From Nephrocerus scutellatus (Eukaryota > Arthropoda > Insecta > Diptera > Pipunculidae), in NCBI GenBank assembly GCA_947095585.1, contig OX352763.1, forward strand, positions 61,413,016 through 61,477,015: a DNA stretch of 64,000 nt, given 5' to 3'. This document shows positions 1-11,726 of the stretch, one piece after another. The translations under genes and the position numbers were made by a program. Each line of letters starts with the position of its first letter. Position 1 is the first letter of the stretch. The notes under the pieces are model-generated. The model was not told where the DNA came from, searched no databases, and worked only from the letters and a program-made list of their open reading frames with translations.

Positions 1-954
1 CTGGTATTATAAGTGGTTTGCCTGAACGCGAGTGTAAATGCCTATATATATTGGGGACTGCTGCTCGAGCATTAATGTGTGGTAAAGCCAATTGCAATGC
101 AGGATCCCCTAACAAATTTCGGCGTTTTTTAGTTTATTATTTTTTGTTATTTTTTTTTATGAACATAAGAGCAAATTATGATATTGTCATCACTTAAACA
201 AATACAGAAGAGTAAATTTCACGAGATCTTGAAAGCAGCATCTTGTTCGGAACATACGACTTCTTTTTAATGTACCAAAAATTGAATAGTTCCAGCTCTT
301 CAATAAAAGCACAAGAGGCAGGGACGTTAACAAAATTGTCAGTAACAATATTTCTACGCGATCCCTTGAAGCGCGCACACAAATATCTTATGATACTTTC
401 ACCCTGATTCGTTTCTCTTCCTGGCGCTTATAACCAAAATAGATCACTAATTGCTGCAGCTTTATCAAAATTGCTAGGTAGGCATAAAATTCGTTTTCGG
501 ATAGAATGTTCCATAGTCGCGCTGGTTTATTTGGATTATTATTGTTATATTCTTCATAAGTTGCCTTAGCCTTCCTATTTGTTTCTCGTATGACAATGTT
601 AGAAATCAAGTTAGAAAATACACACCTAAACGTGTCTACCACAGACAACATATTTGTTGATCAGTGAGGACATCTTTCCTGACTTCTCAATATATTGTGT
701 CCCAAGGTTTGTCTCTGCATAGGTTTTCGCCGCCAAATTGTACCATTCTTTTACTTGGGACCCTACCTGACAGTTGTCATTTCCTTTTGTATGTTCATCA
801 TCACATCAGAATCTCCACTATTTCTGTTCAGTGGTGCAGGTAGCCTTTCATCTTCAGAACAATCGCTTACTTGAAAAACTTCATCTTCATCTTCCGATTC
901 GTTTCTGCTTAATATCATGACTAAGAATTTAAACTTACCGTGTAAATTTAACAT
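1..954 (-). pseudogene. piggyBac-like transposase relic (copy A)
   Basis: Reading leftward on the minus strand: an acidic N-terminus (763-954) rich in SEDEDE and SDCSEDE, as is common at the start of piggyBac transposases. Next is a segment at 388-651 with an ETNR motif and W-N-x-L-SENEFYAYLAIL, matching the start of the piggyBac DDE core. Then 194-382 has RRNIVTDNF, the conserved block around a catalytic Asp in this family, and a probable C-terminus follows toward position 1. The middle of the catalytic domain is missing between about 382 and 420, and there are stops and frameshifts. A full piggyBac transposase is about 550-600 residues, so this is a dead internally deleted copy. No terminal inverted repeat was identified. 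Confidence 0.75.
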
Positions 955-2020
955 TAGAAAGTTCTCTAATACGTTCCGCCATTTTTGAGTAGGAACGTAG
1001 TATATATTTACAATATTATTATATTCACACTAAACTAATGTAATTTACTCACCTATATTTTTTTTCTGTCTCTTCAATAATCTTACCTAAATCGGGGAAT
1101 CCTATTCATTACATTGCCAAAAGAGCGTGGCTGCACAGTCATGGGAATGAAAGGCATGCCAATGAACGTTGTGGTTACCCTCAACTTAATAAAAACCTTC
1201 ATGTTTCGCTAGACATGAATTTGATTTCCATTCCTGTGTACCCATAGTCTAACTTAAATTTTATTCAAACGTTTTTATAAACGATAAAATGCGTCTTTGG
1301 GTAGCCGGGGTTATATGACAATACAAAAATTAAAATATCGAAATAGTTAACATTTTTGTTCGAAGTATTTATTTCTTGTCTTTCACTAACCACCAGTGCT
1401 ACAGAGACAAGCGGGCGGACTGGCTTAAAAATATATACTCGACCCTCAAAAAAAATGTTTTTTCTTATTTTTGCGATTAAGTTTTATAAATCACTTGTGT
1501 AATTGCAAAAATGGAACATGCTTCTAGTGGCGGTCAAGTCGTTATCCCACCAAAGTAAAGAAAGTCCCAGAAAGTGCAGATAGCTTCAGCGTTGAGCGGC
1601 TTTTAACAAAAGCTACGGCGCTGCTTCTGTTGGCAGAAAATTCGATTTCTGTCGCGAATCCGAAAGATTTGAATTAATTGTTCGACAACTACGATAATCG
1701 TGACGAAGATGCACAACCGACCACTATCGCAGGAGCAGCAGATTTGAGGTTAGGTCTCAGGTAATAATACGACTGCCGGTGTACGTGTAGTCGACGAACA
1801 AAAATGATGGCGCGTATGGTACCAATTAACCCCCATACCTCCTTCTAAATACTTAGAAAAATGAATTTTTCTGAAGAAAAAAAAAACTCAAAACTTTGGA
1901 TGCCCCTCCCACTCAAAGGGGCGTCTCCCCCACGCTCCACCCACATTTGTGGGAGTTTGGCGGGGTGAGGGACAAAAATACCGTTAAAACGGATACCGTA
2001 GAAATGCCAAATAATCTAAC
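955..2020. other. Intergenic/TE-flank sequence, no gene seen
   Basis: About 1 kb of AT-rich sequence with no reading frame I recognise. It is repeated in block C at about 10640-11715. It includes a G/C-rich stretch near 1905-1970 with a short inverted pair around cccacatttgtggg. Part may belong to the 5' flank of the piggyBac copy. Confidence 0.5.
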
Positions 2021-2029
2021 TTAATGTTG

Positions 2030-2254
2030 TGGGCGCCGTGGCTCAGTGGAAGTGCACATGGCTGCTGTGTAGGAGGTTCAGGTTCGAATCCCAGCAACAC
2101 CCAAAAGTATTTTTCACGGTGTCCCACCTCTCGCGAATGGGTGACAAACGTTCCGAGAGTAATAACTTGTCACGGAAAGCTTCATGCTGAACACGAATGG
2201 GTTGCGAGAAGCTAGGCCTTGGACCGCAATGGTCTGTCGCGCCGAATATTATTA
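2030..2254 (+). mobile_element. tRNA-derived SINE (copy 1)
   Basis: The head has a polymerase III A box (gtggctcagtgg, 2037-2048) and a B box (ggttcgaatcc, near 2081-2091) at tRNA-like spacing. A tRNA-unrelated body follows and ends in an (ATT)n tail. It is flanked by a direct repeat ttaatgttg (2021-2029 and 2255-2263), the expected target-site duplication. Two more copies occur in the window, at 9220 and 11727. It is a non-autonomous retroposon transcribed by Pol III and moved by a LINE. Confidence 0.88.
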
Positions 2255-2264
2255 TTAATGTTGT

Positions 2265-3480
2265 TTGCGAAAAGAAATAGGTTCACTTGCTTCCAGTTCT
2301 TTTCAATAAAAAAGTGACTTTTATTCACCAACTAACATTTAACAATTCCGATTTTTACTTCGCTTGGTGGTACAGACCGGTGTCCAAAAAAGAGCGTAAA
2401 AGACAAAAAAACTGAACAAATCACGGGGCAAACAACCTGCCTTTGCTCGCATTCTAACTAGTGGTGTGTGTGTCATGAGTGACTCGACTCAAAAGAATCT
2501 CAGCATTCAGCACACTGAAAAGCAAGTAAGTCTATTCATTAAAGGTGAATCGACTCGATTCAATTTAGGAATCGCTTCAATTGAGGCTTACAGCGAAGTA
2601 GCATAACTCATGAATCATGACTGAGTGAGTGAACAACTCGAATGTGCGAGTCAGCCTCAGCAACAGCAATCAGCCAACACAGTTTTGAATGATGAATCGA
2701 TTCGATTCCATTGAGGCATTTATATTGATACATCAATTGTCTCTCTCTGGTCTGTGAATGTGTAGGGTAACAGCACCAAGTACCAAGCTGAATTTTTTTT
2801 TTGTAATTTTGCTAAGAAAATATGTACACTGTACATACAGTATGCGCAGCAAAAAATATAATTTTATTTATTTAATTAATTTATTTCTCAGTATCATTAC
2901 TCAGTAGTGTTTATTATTATTAAGGGAAAAAGCAATTAACAAAATTAATTTTGCAATTACAAGTTTTTTAAAGCGTATCAGGCTGCGCGATCATACAAAT
3001 GCGGCATCAAAAAATCATATCATACTATAATGACTGTGTTCTGTGTGCGCTGATGAGCGCAAGCAGCGCTGCTTATTTTACGATTGGGGTTGTTTTGTTG
3101 TTATGTTGCAGCAGAGTATAGAGATATCAAGAGGAAGTAGAACAAATATATTAATACAAAACTGAATGGTTCCGCAATTGAAATGCGTTGTACACTCTGT
3201 TGTGTGACTGCATTCTTAATTTGTGTTTTGTACAATATTAAGAGTATATGGAGAACTGGTTATGCACTCACACTGCTTTACAGCTTAACTCCACTCAAAA
3301 GAAAGAATTTTAGTGGTTCTTCGTACGTGCGCTGTGGCTGCTATGTTTTCACCACAAAATTGAATCTCCGATCAGAGAATTTGCATGAAAAATTTTAATT
3401 TTTAAATTCACTTGCCCGTGGCACGTCTGTCTGTCGGTCGGTCTGTTTGTAGTGGAATCTTGCGATCGATTTTAAACCCA
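2265..3480. other. Unassigned repeat-unit sequence
   Basis: AT-rich sequence with several copies of a gaatcgattcgattc-like motif between 2480 and 2710. From 2601 onward it is the left part of a 1892 bp tandem unit, so it occurs four times wholly or partly in the window. The small open frame at 3183-3398 has no recognisable domain and repeats only because the DNA is duplicated. I see no gene. Confidence 0.5.
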
Positions 3481-6385
3481 CTTTCCAAAGCCCGATTTTA
3501 TTGAAATTTTACACACATGTGTTTTTCTATTAAAATGTTGCCCTCAGGGCCGAGGGGTGCCTATATAATACTTTTAAAAAATAACCCGATTTTCTTTTAA
3601 TTTTATACACATATGTATCTCCGATGGACAACACTTTTTGTAAAAATGTTGGAGACCCGGGCCCCATGGTCGTTGGCCCCATAAAATTGTTTTAAAAAAA
3701 TTAACCCGATTTTCTTCCAAGTTTATATACGTGTGTATCTTCGATGGACAACACTTTTTGTAAAAATTTTGGATACCCCGGTCATGGCGCCACAAAATTT
3801 TTTTAAAAAAATTAACACGATTTTCTTCAAATTTTATATACGTGTGTATCTCCGATGGACAACACTTTTTGTAAAAATTTTGGAGACCCCAGGGTCATGG
3901 GGCCCCAACAAATTTTTAAAAAAATTAAAAATTTTCCAAATTTTATACACGTGTGTATCTCTTACTTATTGAAATTATTACAGAAGTCGGGCCCTGGGGT
4001 TGTGGACCGCATACAAATTTTTTTAAAAAATCAACCCGACTTTCTTCATATTTTATACACGTGTGTATCTCTGATGGGCAAAACTTTTTGGACATTTTTT
4101 GAGCAAATTCGCCCTGTGGCCCGAGGGGTGGTTTAAACATATGTTTATCCCAATGGATAAAAGTTTTTGTAAATTTTTTGGTGCGAATGGGCATTAAGGC
4201 CCGGGGGCGAGACCATAAATTTTTTTTTAAAAAATTATCCCGATTGACTTAACATTTTAAGCATATGTGTATCTCCGATAGACCGATCTTTTTGTAAACA
4301 TTTTTGAGTTTTTGATTTGAATTTCTCCATACAAATTTTTTTACACAAGTGTATCTCCGGTGAGAACAGTTTTTGAAAATATATTGAAGTGAAGCGGGCT
4401 CTAATATTAATTTTTTCAAAATTAACCCGATTCAAACTTTTGCACACATATGTTTTTCCTATTAGAGAATTTACATGAAAAATTTATTTATAGCATAACT
4501 CATGAATCATGACTGAGTGAGTGAACAACTCGAATGTGCGAGTCAGCCTCAGCAACAGCAATCAGCCAACACAGTTTTGAATGATGAATCGATTCGATTC
4601 CATTGAGGCATTTATATTGATACATCAATTGTCTCTCTCTGGTCTGTGAATGTGTAGGGTAACAGCACCAAGTACCAAGCTGAATTTTTTTTTTGTAATT
4701 TTGCTAAGAAAATATGTACACTGTACATACAGTATGCGCAGCAAAAAATATAATTTTATTTATTTAATTAATTTATTTCTCAGTATCATTACTCAGTAGT
4801 GTTTATTATTATTAAGGGAAAAAGCAATTAACAAAATTAATTTTGCAATTACAAGTTTTTTAAAGCGTATCAGGCTGCGCGATCATACAAATGCGGCATC
4901 AAAAAATCATATCATACTATAATGACTGTGTTCTGTGTGCGCTGATGAGCGCAAGCAGCGCTGCTTATTTTACGATTGGGGTTGTTTTGTTGTTATGTTG
5001 CAGCAGAGTATAGAGATATCAAGAGGAAGTAGAACAAATATATTAATACAAAACTGAATGGTTCCGCAATTGAAATGCGTTGTACACTCTGTTGTGTGAC
5101 TGCATTCTTAATTTGTGTTTTGTACAATATTAAGAGTATATGGAGAACTGGTTATGCACTCACACTGCTTTACAGCTTAACTCCACTCAAAAGAAAGAAT
5201 TTTAGTGGTTCTTCGTACGTGCGCTGTGGCTGCTATGTTTTCACCACAAAATTGAATCTCCGATCAGAGAATTTGCATGAAAAATTTTAATTTTTAAATT
5301 CACTTGCCCGTGGCACGTCTGTCTGTCGGTCGGTCTGTTTGTAGTGGAATCTTGCGATCGATTTTAAACCCACTTTCCAAAGCCCGATTTTATTGAAATT
5401 TTACACACATGTGTTTTTCTATTAAAATGTTGCCCTCAGGGCCGAGGGGTGCCTATATAATACTTTTAAAAAATAACCCGATTTTCTTTTAATTTTATAC
5501 ACATATGTATCTCCGATGGACAACACTTTTTGTAAAAATGTTGGAGACCCGGGCCCCATGGTCGTTGGCCCCATAAAATTGTTTTAAAAAAATTAACCCG
5601 ATTTTCTTCCAAGTTTATATACGTGTGTATCTTCGATGGACAACACTTTTTGTAAAAATTTTGGATACCCCGGTCATGGCGCCACAAAATTTTTTTATAA
5701 AAATTAACACGATTTTCTTCAAATTTTATATACGTGTGTATCTCCGATGGACAACACTTTTTGTAAAAATTTTGGAGACCCCAGGGTCATGGGGCCCCAA
5801 CAAATTTTTAAAAAAATTAAAAATTTTCCAAATTTTATACACGTGTGTATCTCTTACTTATTGAAATTATTACAGAAGTCGGGCCCTGGGGTTGTGGACC
5901 GCATACAAATTTTTTTAAAAAATCAACCCGACTTTCTTCATATTTTATACACGTGTGTATCTCTGATGGGCAAAACTTTTTGGACATTTTTTGAGCAAAT
6001 TCGCCCTGTGGCCCGAGGGGTGGTTTAAACATATGTTTATCCCAATGGATAAAAGTTTTTGTAAATTTTTTGGTGCGAATGGGCATTAAGGCCCGGGGGC
6101 GAGACCATAAATTTTTTTTTAAAAAATTATCCCGATTGACTTAACATTTTAAGCATATGTGTATCTCCGATAGACCGATCTTTTTGTAAACATTTTTGAG
6201 TTTTTGATTTGAATTTCTCCATACAAATTTTTTTACACAAGTGTATCTCCGGTGAGAACAGTTTTTGAAAATATATTGAAGTGAAGCGGGCTCTAATATT
6301 AATTTTTTCAAAATTAACCCGATTCAAACTTTTGCACACATATGTTTTTCCTATTAGAGAATTTACATGAAAAATTTTAATTTTT
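2601..6385. repeat. Tandem duplication, two units of 1892 bp
   Basis: Unit 1 is about 2601-4492 and unit 2 about 4493-6385. Each starts with gcataactcatgaatcatg and ends in the satellite array. By eye the two differ at very few bases, for example one A/T change in the A-run near 3804 versus 5696. The joint at 4488-4500 has the short microhomology tagcataactc. Near identity indicates a very recent tandem duplication, or an assembly duplication. Confidence 0.9.
3480..4470. repeat. Satellite array, units of about 90-125 bp
   Basis: About nine diverged units. Each has a core resembling ttatacacgtgtgtatctcc followed by gatggacaacactttttgtaa, a G/C-rich stretch (ggagacccgggcccc or similar) and an A-rich run leading to aacccgattttctt. 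Cores start near 3504, 3590, 3716, 3827, 3940, 4043, 4137, 4253 and 4330. The array recurs at 5372-6360, 7600-7823 and 13185-13726, with fragments near 8725-8805 and, inverted, at 41225-41510. Short open frames on both strands here are repeat artefacts. Confidence 0.85.
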
Positions 6386-6713
6386 ATGGTTTATTTTTTT
6401 ACTGTTTATTTATTAAAGTTGATATTTGTAAATTAATAACCTTGTGTTGTGTTTTACACAATAAATAAATTAATTTGTGTTTTTCAAACCTTGAGACAGT
6501 AAGCAAATTAAGTGAAACTTTAAAAGCCGATAAACGGTAAAAAATAAAATGGAAAGTGCAGTGAACATTAAATCCTGTAGTTCCTAGGAGCTTAAAGGAG
6601 AGCTTGGAAGGCCAGGTCTTAGAACGGCTTGAAATAAGCAAGAGTTATTTCTCCGTTTACAACAAGTCGTCAAAGGGAAAAAGCAGCAAGCAAGTGTTCT
6701 CAATTGATACGGA
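6386..6713 (+). mobile_element. Gypsy leader and gag start (gypsy 1, displaced 5' piece)
   Basis: This aligns with the leader and start of gag of the second gypsy copy at about 35030-35275. An ATG at about 6549 opens a frame whose first 45 codons read like a SAP DNA-binding motif (ELKGELG-R-GLRT, then KQELFLRLQQV). One TAG stop interrupts it. At 6704-6713 the target sequence ttgatacgga abuts the poly(T) of a minus-strand Jockey LINE, the same joint as at 13736-13745. The piece appears to be the missing 5' part of the gypsy that resumes at 16616, separated by the segmental duplications. Confidence 0.7.
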
Positions 6714-7480
6714 TTTTTTTTTTTGTTTTGGGGAAGGAGGAAAATCTTGAAAGAGACCCAATGTGGGTACTGTGGGACTCACACCCACTAAAAACCTCCT
6801 CCTTGTTAGTATTAAAACTAGTCTTGATAGGCTAACTATTAATTTTCGTGTCAGTTCTTTGGGATTGTACTAAATCATTTTAAACAGTTGGAAAACTAAT
6901 TAGTTTTCCAGCGCTACTAAAAATTTTTTTTAAATTTAACCCAACTCTAACGGGTTGGTCCGTTTAAGTCGCCTCACAACATTTTGATTGTGAAGCAAAC
7001 TTGATGCTTCCACATTAACGTGTTGGTTTAGCCGAACTTTATGCTTTGCAGCAAATTTCTTTATTTCCTCCACCACTGATGGGATTTTGATGTCTCTATG
7101 AATATCAGTATTGCGAACATACCAAGGTGCATTCAGTATATTACGTAGTACTTTATTTTGAAAAGTTTGGATACTTTGAAGATTAGACCGCTTAGCACAG
7201 CCCCATAGTTGAATACCGTATGTCCACGCCGGTTTTATAATTTGGTTGTAAATCAAAATTTTGTTGTATATCGATAATTTTGAGCGCCGTCCAATCAGCC
7301 AATACATATTTCTGTATCTGCAATCGAGCTCTTTCCTTTTTATCTTGATGTGTTCTTTCCATCTAAGTTTTGCATCTAGTGTCATTCCTAGATATTTTGC
7401 TTTTTATCATGTGGAATTACAACGTCGTTTATTTTAACAGGAAGGGTTTCGATTTTCCTATTTGTGAAGTTTACGTGGGT
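6714..7480 (-). mobile_element. Jockey LINE 3' part (duplicate of 13746-14511)
   Basis: This is the 3' end of the Jockey element at 13746-16615, almost base for base at an offset of 7031. It starts with the poly(T) run of the reversed tail and ends abruptly at 7480, where satellite-block sequence begins. It includes the C-terminal reverse transcriptase segment (149 codons, 6936-7385) and the same one-base frameshift next to it. The shared frameshift and shared gypsy target flank show that it arose by duplication of the insertion joint rather than by a second transposition. Confidence 0.88.
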
Positions 7481-7823
7481 AATTGAATCTCCGATCAGAG
7501 AATTTGCATGAAAAATTTTAATTTTTAAATTCACTTGCCCGTGGCACGTCTGTCTGTCGGTCGGTCTGTTTGTAGTGGAATCTTGCGATCGATTTTAAAC
7601 CCACTTTCCAAAGGCCGATTTTATTGAAATTTTGCACACATGTGTATTTCTATTAAAATGTTGCCCTCAGGGCCGAGGGGTGCCTATATAATACTTTTAA
7701 AAAATAACCCGATTTTCTTTTAATTTTATACACATATGTATCTCCGATGGACAACACTTTTTGTAAAAATGTTGGAGACCCGGGCCCCATGGTCGTTGGC
7801 CCCATAAAATTGTTTTAAAAAAA
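7481..7823. repeat. Fragment D of the duplicated block
   Basis: Matches about 3357-3698 of block A, starting at aattgaatctccgatcag and ending within the satellite at ttgttttaaaaaaa. Details such as gcacacatgtgtatttct match block C rather than block A, so it is closer to C. Both edges are sharp: Jockey sequence on the left, a Tc1-like transposase on the right. Confidence 0.85.
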
Positions 7824-8372
7824 TATTTTGAAACTGAGGTGGAGCTGTTTCCAGTATAGTTTTATAGTATGTCGCTGTCATTTTACAGCTTTCAAAGACT
7901 AAATCAATTGTGCCATAAACCGATATCGCGCCCTATACCATAACGCCTCCCTCGCGGCTATGATGGCGATCCAATAACAGTTTTTCTTTTCTCCGGTCAT
8001 GAAAATAAAAATTATAACCTTCTGGTCCGTCTAAGTTTAACTTTTTTCGTCTGAAAATATCACTTTTCGCCAATCGTTTGACTGACTGCTGACTTCGGTA
8101 TTCCATGTCATGTGCTGTCGTGCGAAATTGAGCCGCTGCAGTTTTCGAAGAGTGTTGAGTGGTTGTTTTTTCTTCAGCTTCAGGCGTTTCAAGTATCCGC
8201 CACTTTCAAAACTTTGCTAATTGTCATTCGGCTAACTTCTAATCCAGCTTCGTGTCTTATCTTGTTCAAAGACAGGGTAGAATTGGAAGCCAGTCCTATA
8301 ATTCTCCGCTTGTCATACTCAGTAAGAACTGTGAAAGTACGTCATTTATAGTTTTTTCTGTACAATAATGGA
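7824..8372 (-). pseudogene. Tc1-like transposase relic
   Basis: Read on the minus strand. An N-terminal helix-turn-helix part (LTEYDKRRIIGLA, then ISKVLK) runs from about 8335, then a linker (LRKLQRLNFARQHMTW). The catalytic start follows with VIFSDEKKLNLDGP (first Asp of the DDE triad) and GGVMVWGAIS, all typical of Tc1/Tc3 transposases. A stop and a frameshift separate the N-terminal part from the rest. The frame is lost near 7824, where fragment D begins, so the last catalytic residues are absent. A full-length protein would be about 340 residues. Confidence 0.85.
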
Positions 8373-9204
8373 TTTTTTAAATAATTATTAATAATTCGAT
8401 TTTGGCTATTTCCTTTACAGTCAATGAACATTTTAATATTTTAAAGCAACCAAAATACACAAAATAAACTGTTTATCATTTCAGTACTGCTTTTTGATGC
8501 TCACGCTGACAAATTTTCGCTCGTACTGTAGAACAAAGTTAATTGAGGCTATTCTACTGTTACAATAAAAAATGCACATTTGACTGACCTCAAACAAAAT
8601 TAACTCGGAAAATTCCGTTAACTTTATGAAACCAGTTAGCACTTCTCTTAATCTCAACGACTCAGTCTTAGCTTGTCTCTCATTATTCTAAACTATAAGT
8701 AAACATCAAGAACGTACCAAGTGGTGCCCATAATTTTTTTTGAAAAATAAGCCCGATTTTCTCCGATGGACCAAACTTTTTGTAAATTTTTTTTGCAATT
8801 GAAATTGTAATTCCATGCCTTTAGCATTGGCTGTACATTTCGTGTGCGATTCGAGCTCATCAGAACATGGAAGCAGTACAACAAGCAATTCTCCCTCTTT
8901 CGCACACTTGCCTTTTCTAGTTCACGAGATTTGGTGTCTATTGTGGCAATTTTTTTTTTTTTTTATAATCTTTATGTCCTTAAGCGGCTACACCCGGGTA
9001 GCCATTTGGTTTTAAAATGCTCGTACATTTTTTAGTTTTTGTAGTTTCCGGCTCTTGTTCCTTGAGACATCCTAAAAATGACTATTTCGAATCGATTTTT
9101 AAATAAAAGCTAGACGCTAAATTTGTTAAATGGTTTTTTTTGTTTTAATATGTTTACCCTCTTGTTCTATAACCGGCTACCCGGCTAGCCAATATAAAAC
9201 ATTC
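8373..9204. other. Non-coding stretch with a satellite fragment
   Basis: No gene recognised. 8725-8805 contains a short diverged satellite piece (aagcccgattttctccgatgg, then aaactttttgtaaa). The left part may be the remaining Tc1-like element end. The rest is AT-rich with homopolymer T runs near 8950 and 9126. Confidence 0.5.
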
Positions 9205-9219
9205 TTAATGTACTGGTTG

Positions 9220-9432
9220 TGGGCGCCGTGGCTCAGTGGAAGTAAGCATGGTTCGTTGTTCGAATCCCAGTAACACCAAAAGTATTTTTCACGGTGTCCC
9301 ACCTCTCGCGAATGGGTGACAGACGTTCCGAGAGTAATAACTTATCACGGAAAGCTTCATGCTGAACACGAATGGGTTGCGAGAAGCTAGGCCTTGGACC
9401 GCAATGGTCTGTCGCGCCGAATATTATTATTA
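9220..9432 (+). mobile_element. tRNA-derived SINE (copy 2)
   Basis: Same family as the copy at 2030. The A box is intact, but part of the tRNA-like head between the A and B boxes is deleted (gtggctcagtggaagtaagcatgg, then gttcgaatccc). It ends in (ATT)n. It has its own 15 bp flanking direct repeat, 9205-9219 and 9433-9447, differing at one base (ttaatgtactggttg / ttaatgtattggttg). This shows an independent insertion of the family. Confidence 0.9.
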
Positions 9433-9489
9433 TTAATGTATTGGTTGCTTAGTATATTAAAACACGTTTTATATAACTTTATTTTTATA

Positions 9490-10640
9490 AAAATTGTATT
9501 TTATCACAGACGGCAACAATCCATAAATAAAACCTAAACAAAAAAATTCGTCCGGTTCTAACGCAAATCTGTTCGGCTTATGATGGTGCTGCTTGAGCTG
9601 GTATTATAAGTGGTTTGCCTGAACGCGAGTGTAAATGCCTATATATATTGGGGACTGCTGCTCGAGCATTAATGTGTGGTAAAGCCAATTGCAATGCAAG
9701 ATCCTCTAACAAATTTCGGCGTTTTTTAGTTTATTATTTTTTGTTATTTTTTGTTATGAACATAAGAGCAAATTGTGATATTGTCATCACTTAAACAAAT
9801 ACAGAAGAGTAAATTTCACGAGATCTTGAAAGCAGCATCTTGTTCGGAACATACGACTTCTTTTTAATGTACCAAAAATTGAATAGTTCCAGCTCTTCAA
9901 TAAAAGCACAAGAGGCAGGGACGTTAACAAAATTGTCAGTAACAATATTTCTACGCGATCCCTTGAAGCGCGCACACAAATATCTTATGATCCTTTCACC
10001 CTGATTCGTTTCTCTTCCTGGCGCTTATATAATAAATTAAGTATAAATTTGTCCTGTTATGGGGTATGAGTTGGCCTCTTTACAAAATAGATCACTAATT
10101 GCCGCAGCTTTGATATCAAAATTGCTAGGTAGGCATAAAATTCGTTTTCGGATAGAATGTTCCATAGTCTCGCTGGTTTATTTGGATTATTATTGTTATA
10201 TTCTTCATAAGTTGCCTTAGCCTTCCTATTTGTTTCTCGTATGACAATGTTAGAAATCAAGTTAGAAAATACACACCTAGACGTGTCTACCACAGACAAC
10301 ATATTTGTTGATCAGTGAGGACATCTTTCCTGACTTCTCAATATATTGTGTCCCAAGGTTTGTCTCTGCATAGGTTTTCGCCGCCAAATTGTACCATTCT
10401 TTTACTTGGGACCCTACCTGACAGCTGTCATTTCCTTTTGTATGTTCATCATCACATCAGAATCTCCACTATTTCTGTTCAGTGGTGCAGGTAGCCTTTC
10501 ATCTTCAGAACAATCGCTTACTTAAAAAACTTCATCTTCATCTTCCGATTCGTCAAATAAACGTCTAAGATATGACTGCTTAATATCATGACTAAGAATT
10601 TAAACTTACCGTGTAAATTTAGCATTAGAAAGTTCTCTAA
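9490..10640 (-). pseudogene. piggyBac-like transposase relic (copy C)
   Basis: Second copy of the relic at 1-954, at offset 9597. It keeps three segments absent from copy A: about 50 bp near 10028-10078, about 20 bp near 10553-10575 and about 25 bp near 10684-10720. With these, the acidic N-terminus extends upstream (LRRLFDESEDEDEVF). The RRNIVTDNF block is at 9791-9979. It has stops, and the middle of the catalytic domain is missing as in copy A. It is non-functional. Confidence 0.75.
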
Positions 10641-11726
10641 TACGTTCCGCCATTTTTGAGTAGGAACGTAGTATATATTTACAAAAAAAAATAAAAAGTA
10701 ATTGCCTTTTGGTTTGAAATTCACACTAAACTAATGTAATTTACTCACCTATATTTTTTTTCTGTCTCTTCAATAATCTTACCTAAATCGGGGAATCCTA
10801 TTCATTACATTGCCAAAAGAGCGTGGCTGCACAGTCATGGGAATGAAAGGCATGCCAATGAACGTTGTGGTTACCCTCAACTTAATAAAAACCTTCATGT
10901 TTCGCTAGACATGAATTTGATTTCCATTCCTGTGTACCCATAGTCTAACTTAAATTTTATTCAAACGTTTTTATAAACGATAAAATGCGTCTTTGGGTAG
11001 CCGGGGTTATATGACAATACAAAAATTAAAATATCGAAATAGTTAACATTTTTGTTCGAAGTATTTATTTCTTGTCTTTCACTAACCACCAGTGCTACAG
11101 AGACAAGCGGGCGGACTGGCTTAAAAATATATACTCGACCCTCAAAAAAAATGTTTTTTCTTATTTTTGCGATTAAGTTTTATAAATCACTTGTGTAATT
11201 GCAAAAATGGAACATGCTTCTAGTGGCGGTCAAGTCGTTATCCCACCAAAGTAAAGAAAGTCCCAGAAAGTGCAGATAGCTTCAGCGTTGAGCGGCTTTT
11301 AACAAAAGCTACGGCGCTGCTTCTGTTGGCAGAAAATTCGATTTCTGTCGCGAATCCGAAAGATTTGAATTAATTGTTCGACAACTACGATAATCGTGAC
11401 GAAGATGCACAACCGACCACTATCGCAGGAGCAGCAGATTTGAGGTTAGGTCTCAGGTAATAATACGACTGCCGGTGTACGTGTAGTCGACGAACAAAAA
11501 TGATGGCGCGTATGGTACCAATTAACCCCCATACCTCCTTCTAAATACTTAGAAAAATGAATTTTTCTGAAGAAAAAAAAAACTCAAAACTTTGGATGCC
11601 CCTCCCACTCAAAGGGGCGTCTCCCCCAGGCTCCACCCACATTTGTGGGAGTTTGGCGGGGTGAGGGACAAAAATACCGTTAAAACGGATACCGTAGAAA
11701 TGCCAAATAATCTAACTTAATGTTGT

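Larger units (their letters stand above)
1..4492. repeat. Segmental duplication block A
   Basis: Positions 1-about 4020 are repeated almost base for base at 9598-13726 (block C). The offset is 9597 at the left and about 9697 at the right because block C has small extra segments. The block carries, in order, a decayed piggyBac transposase (minus), unassigned sequence, a SINE with its target-site duplication, more unassigned sequence and a satellite array. The SINE sits at the same site with the same duplication in both blocks, so the copies arose by DNA duplication after the SINE inserted, not by independent transposition. The left edge of the block lies outside the window. Confidence 0.9.

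Noticed and set aside
2030..2100. tRNA-like sequence (also at 9220 and 11727)
   Set aside because: A and B boxes are present but the cloverleaf is incomplete and each sits at the head of a repeat with a tail and target duplication, so it is a SINE, not a tRNA gene.
3183..3398. Conserved 71-codon frame repeated three times (3183, 5075, 12880)
   Set aside because: It is conserved only because the DNA is duplicated; no domain, no start context, and the frame ends in satellite sequence.
3574..4194. Overlapping small frames on both strands of the satellite
   Set aside because: They are translations of tandem units; the same peptide repeats in register with the satellite period.
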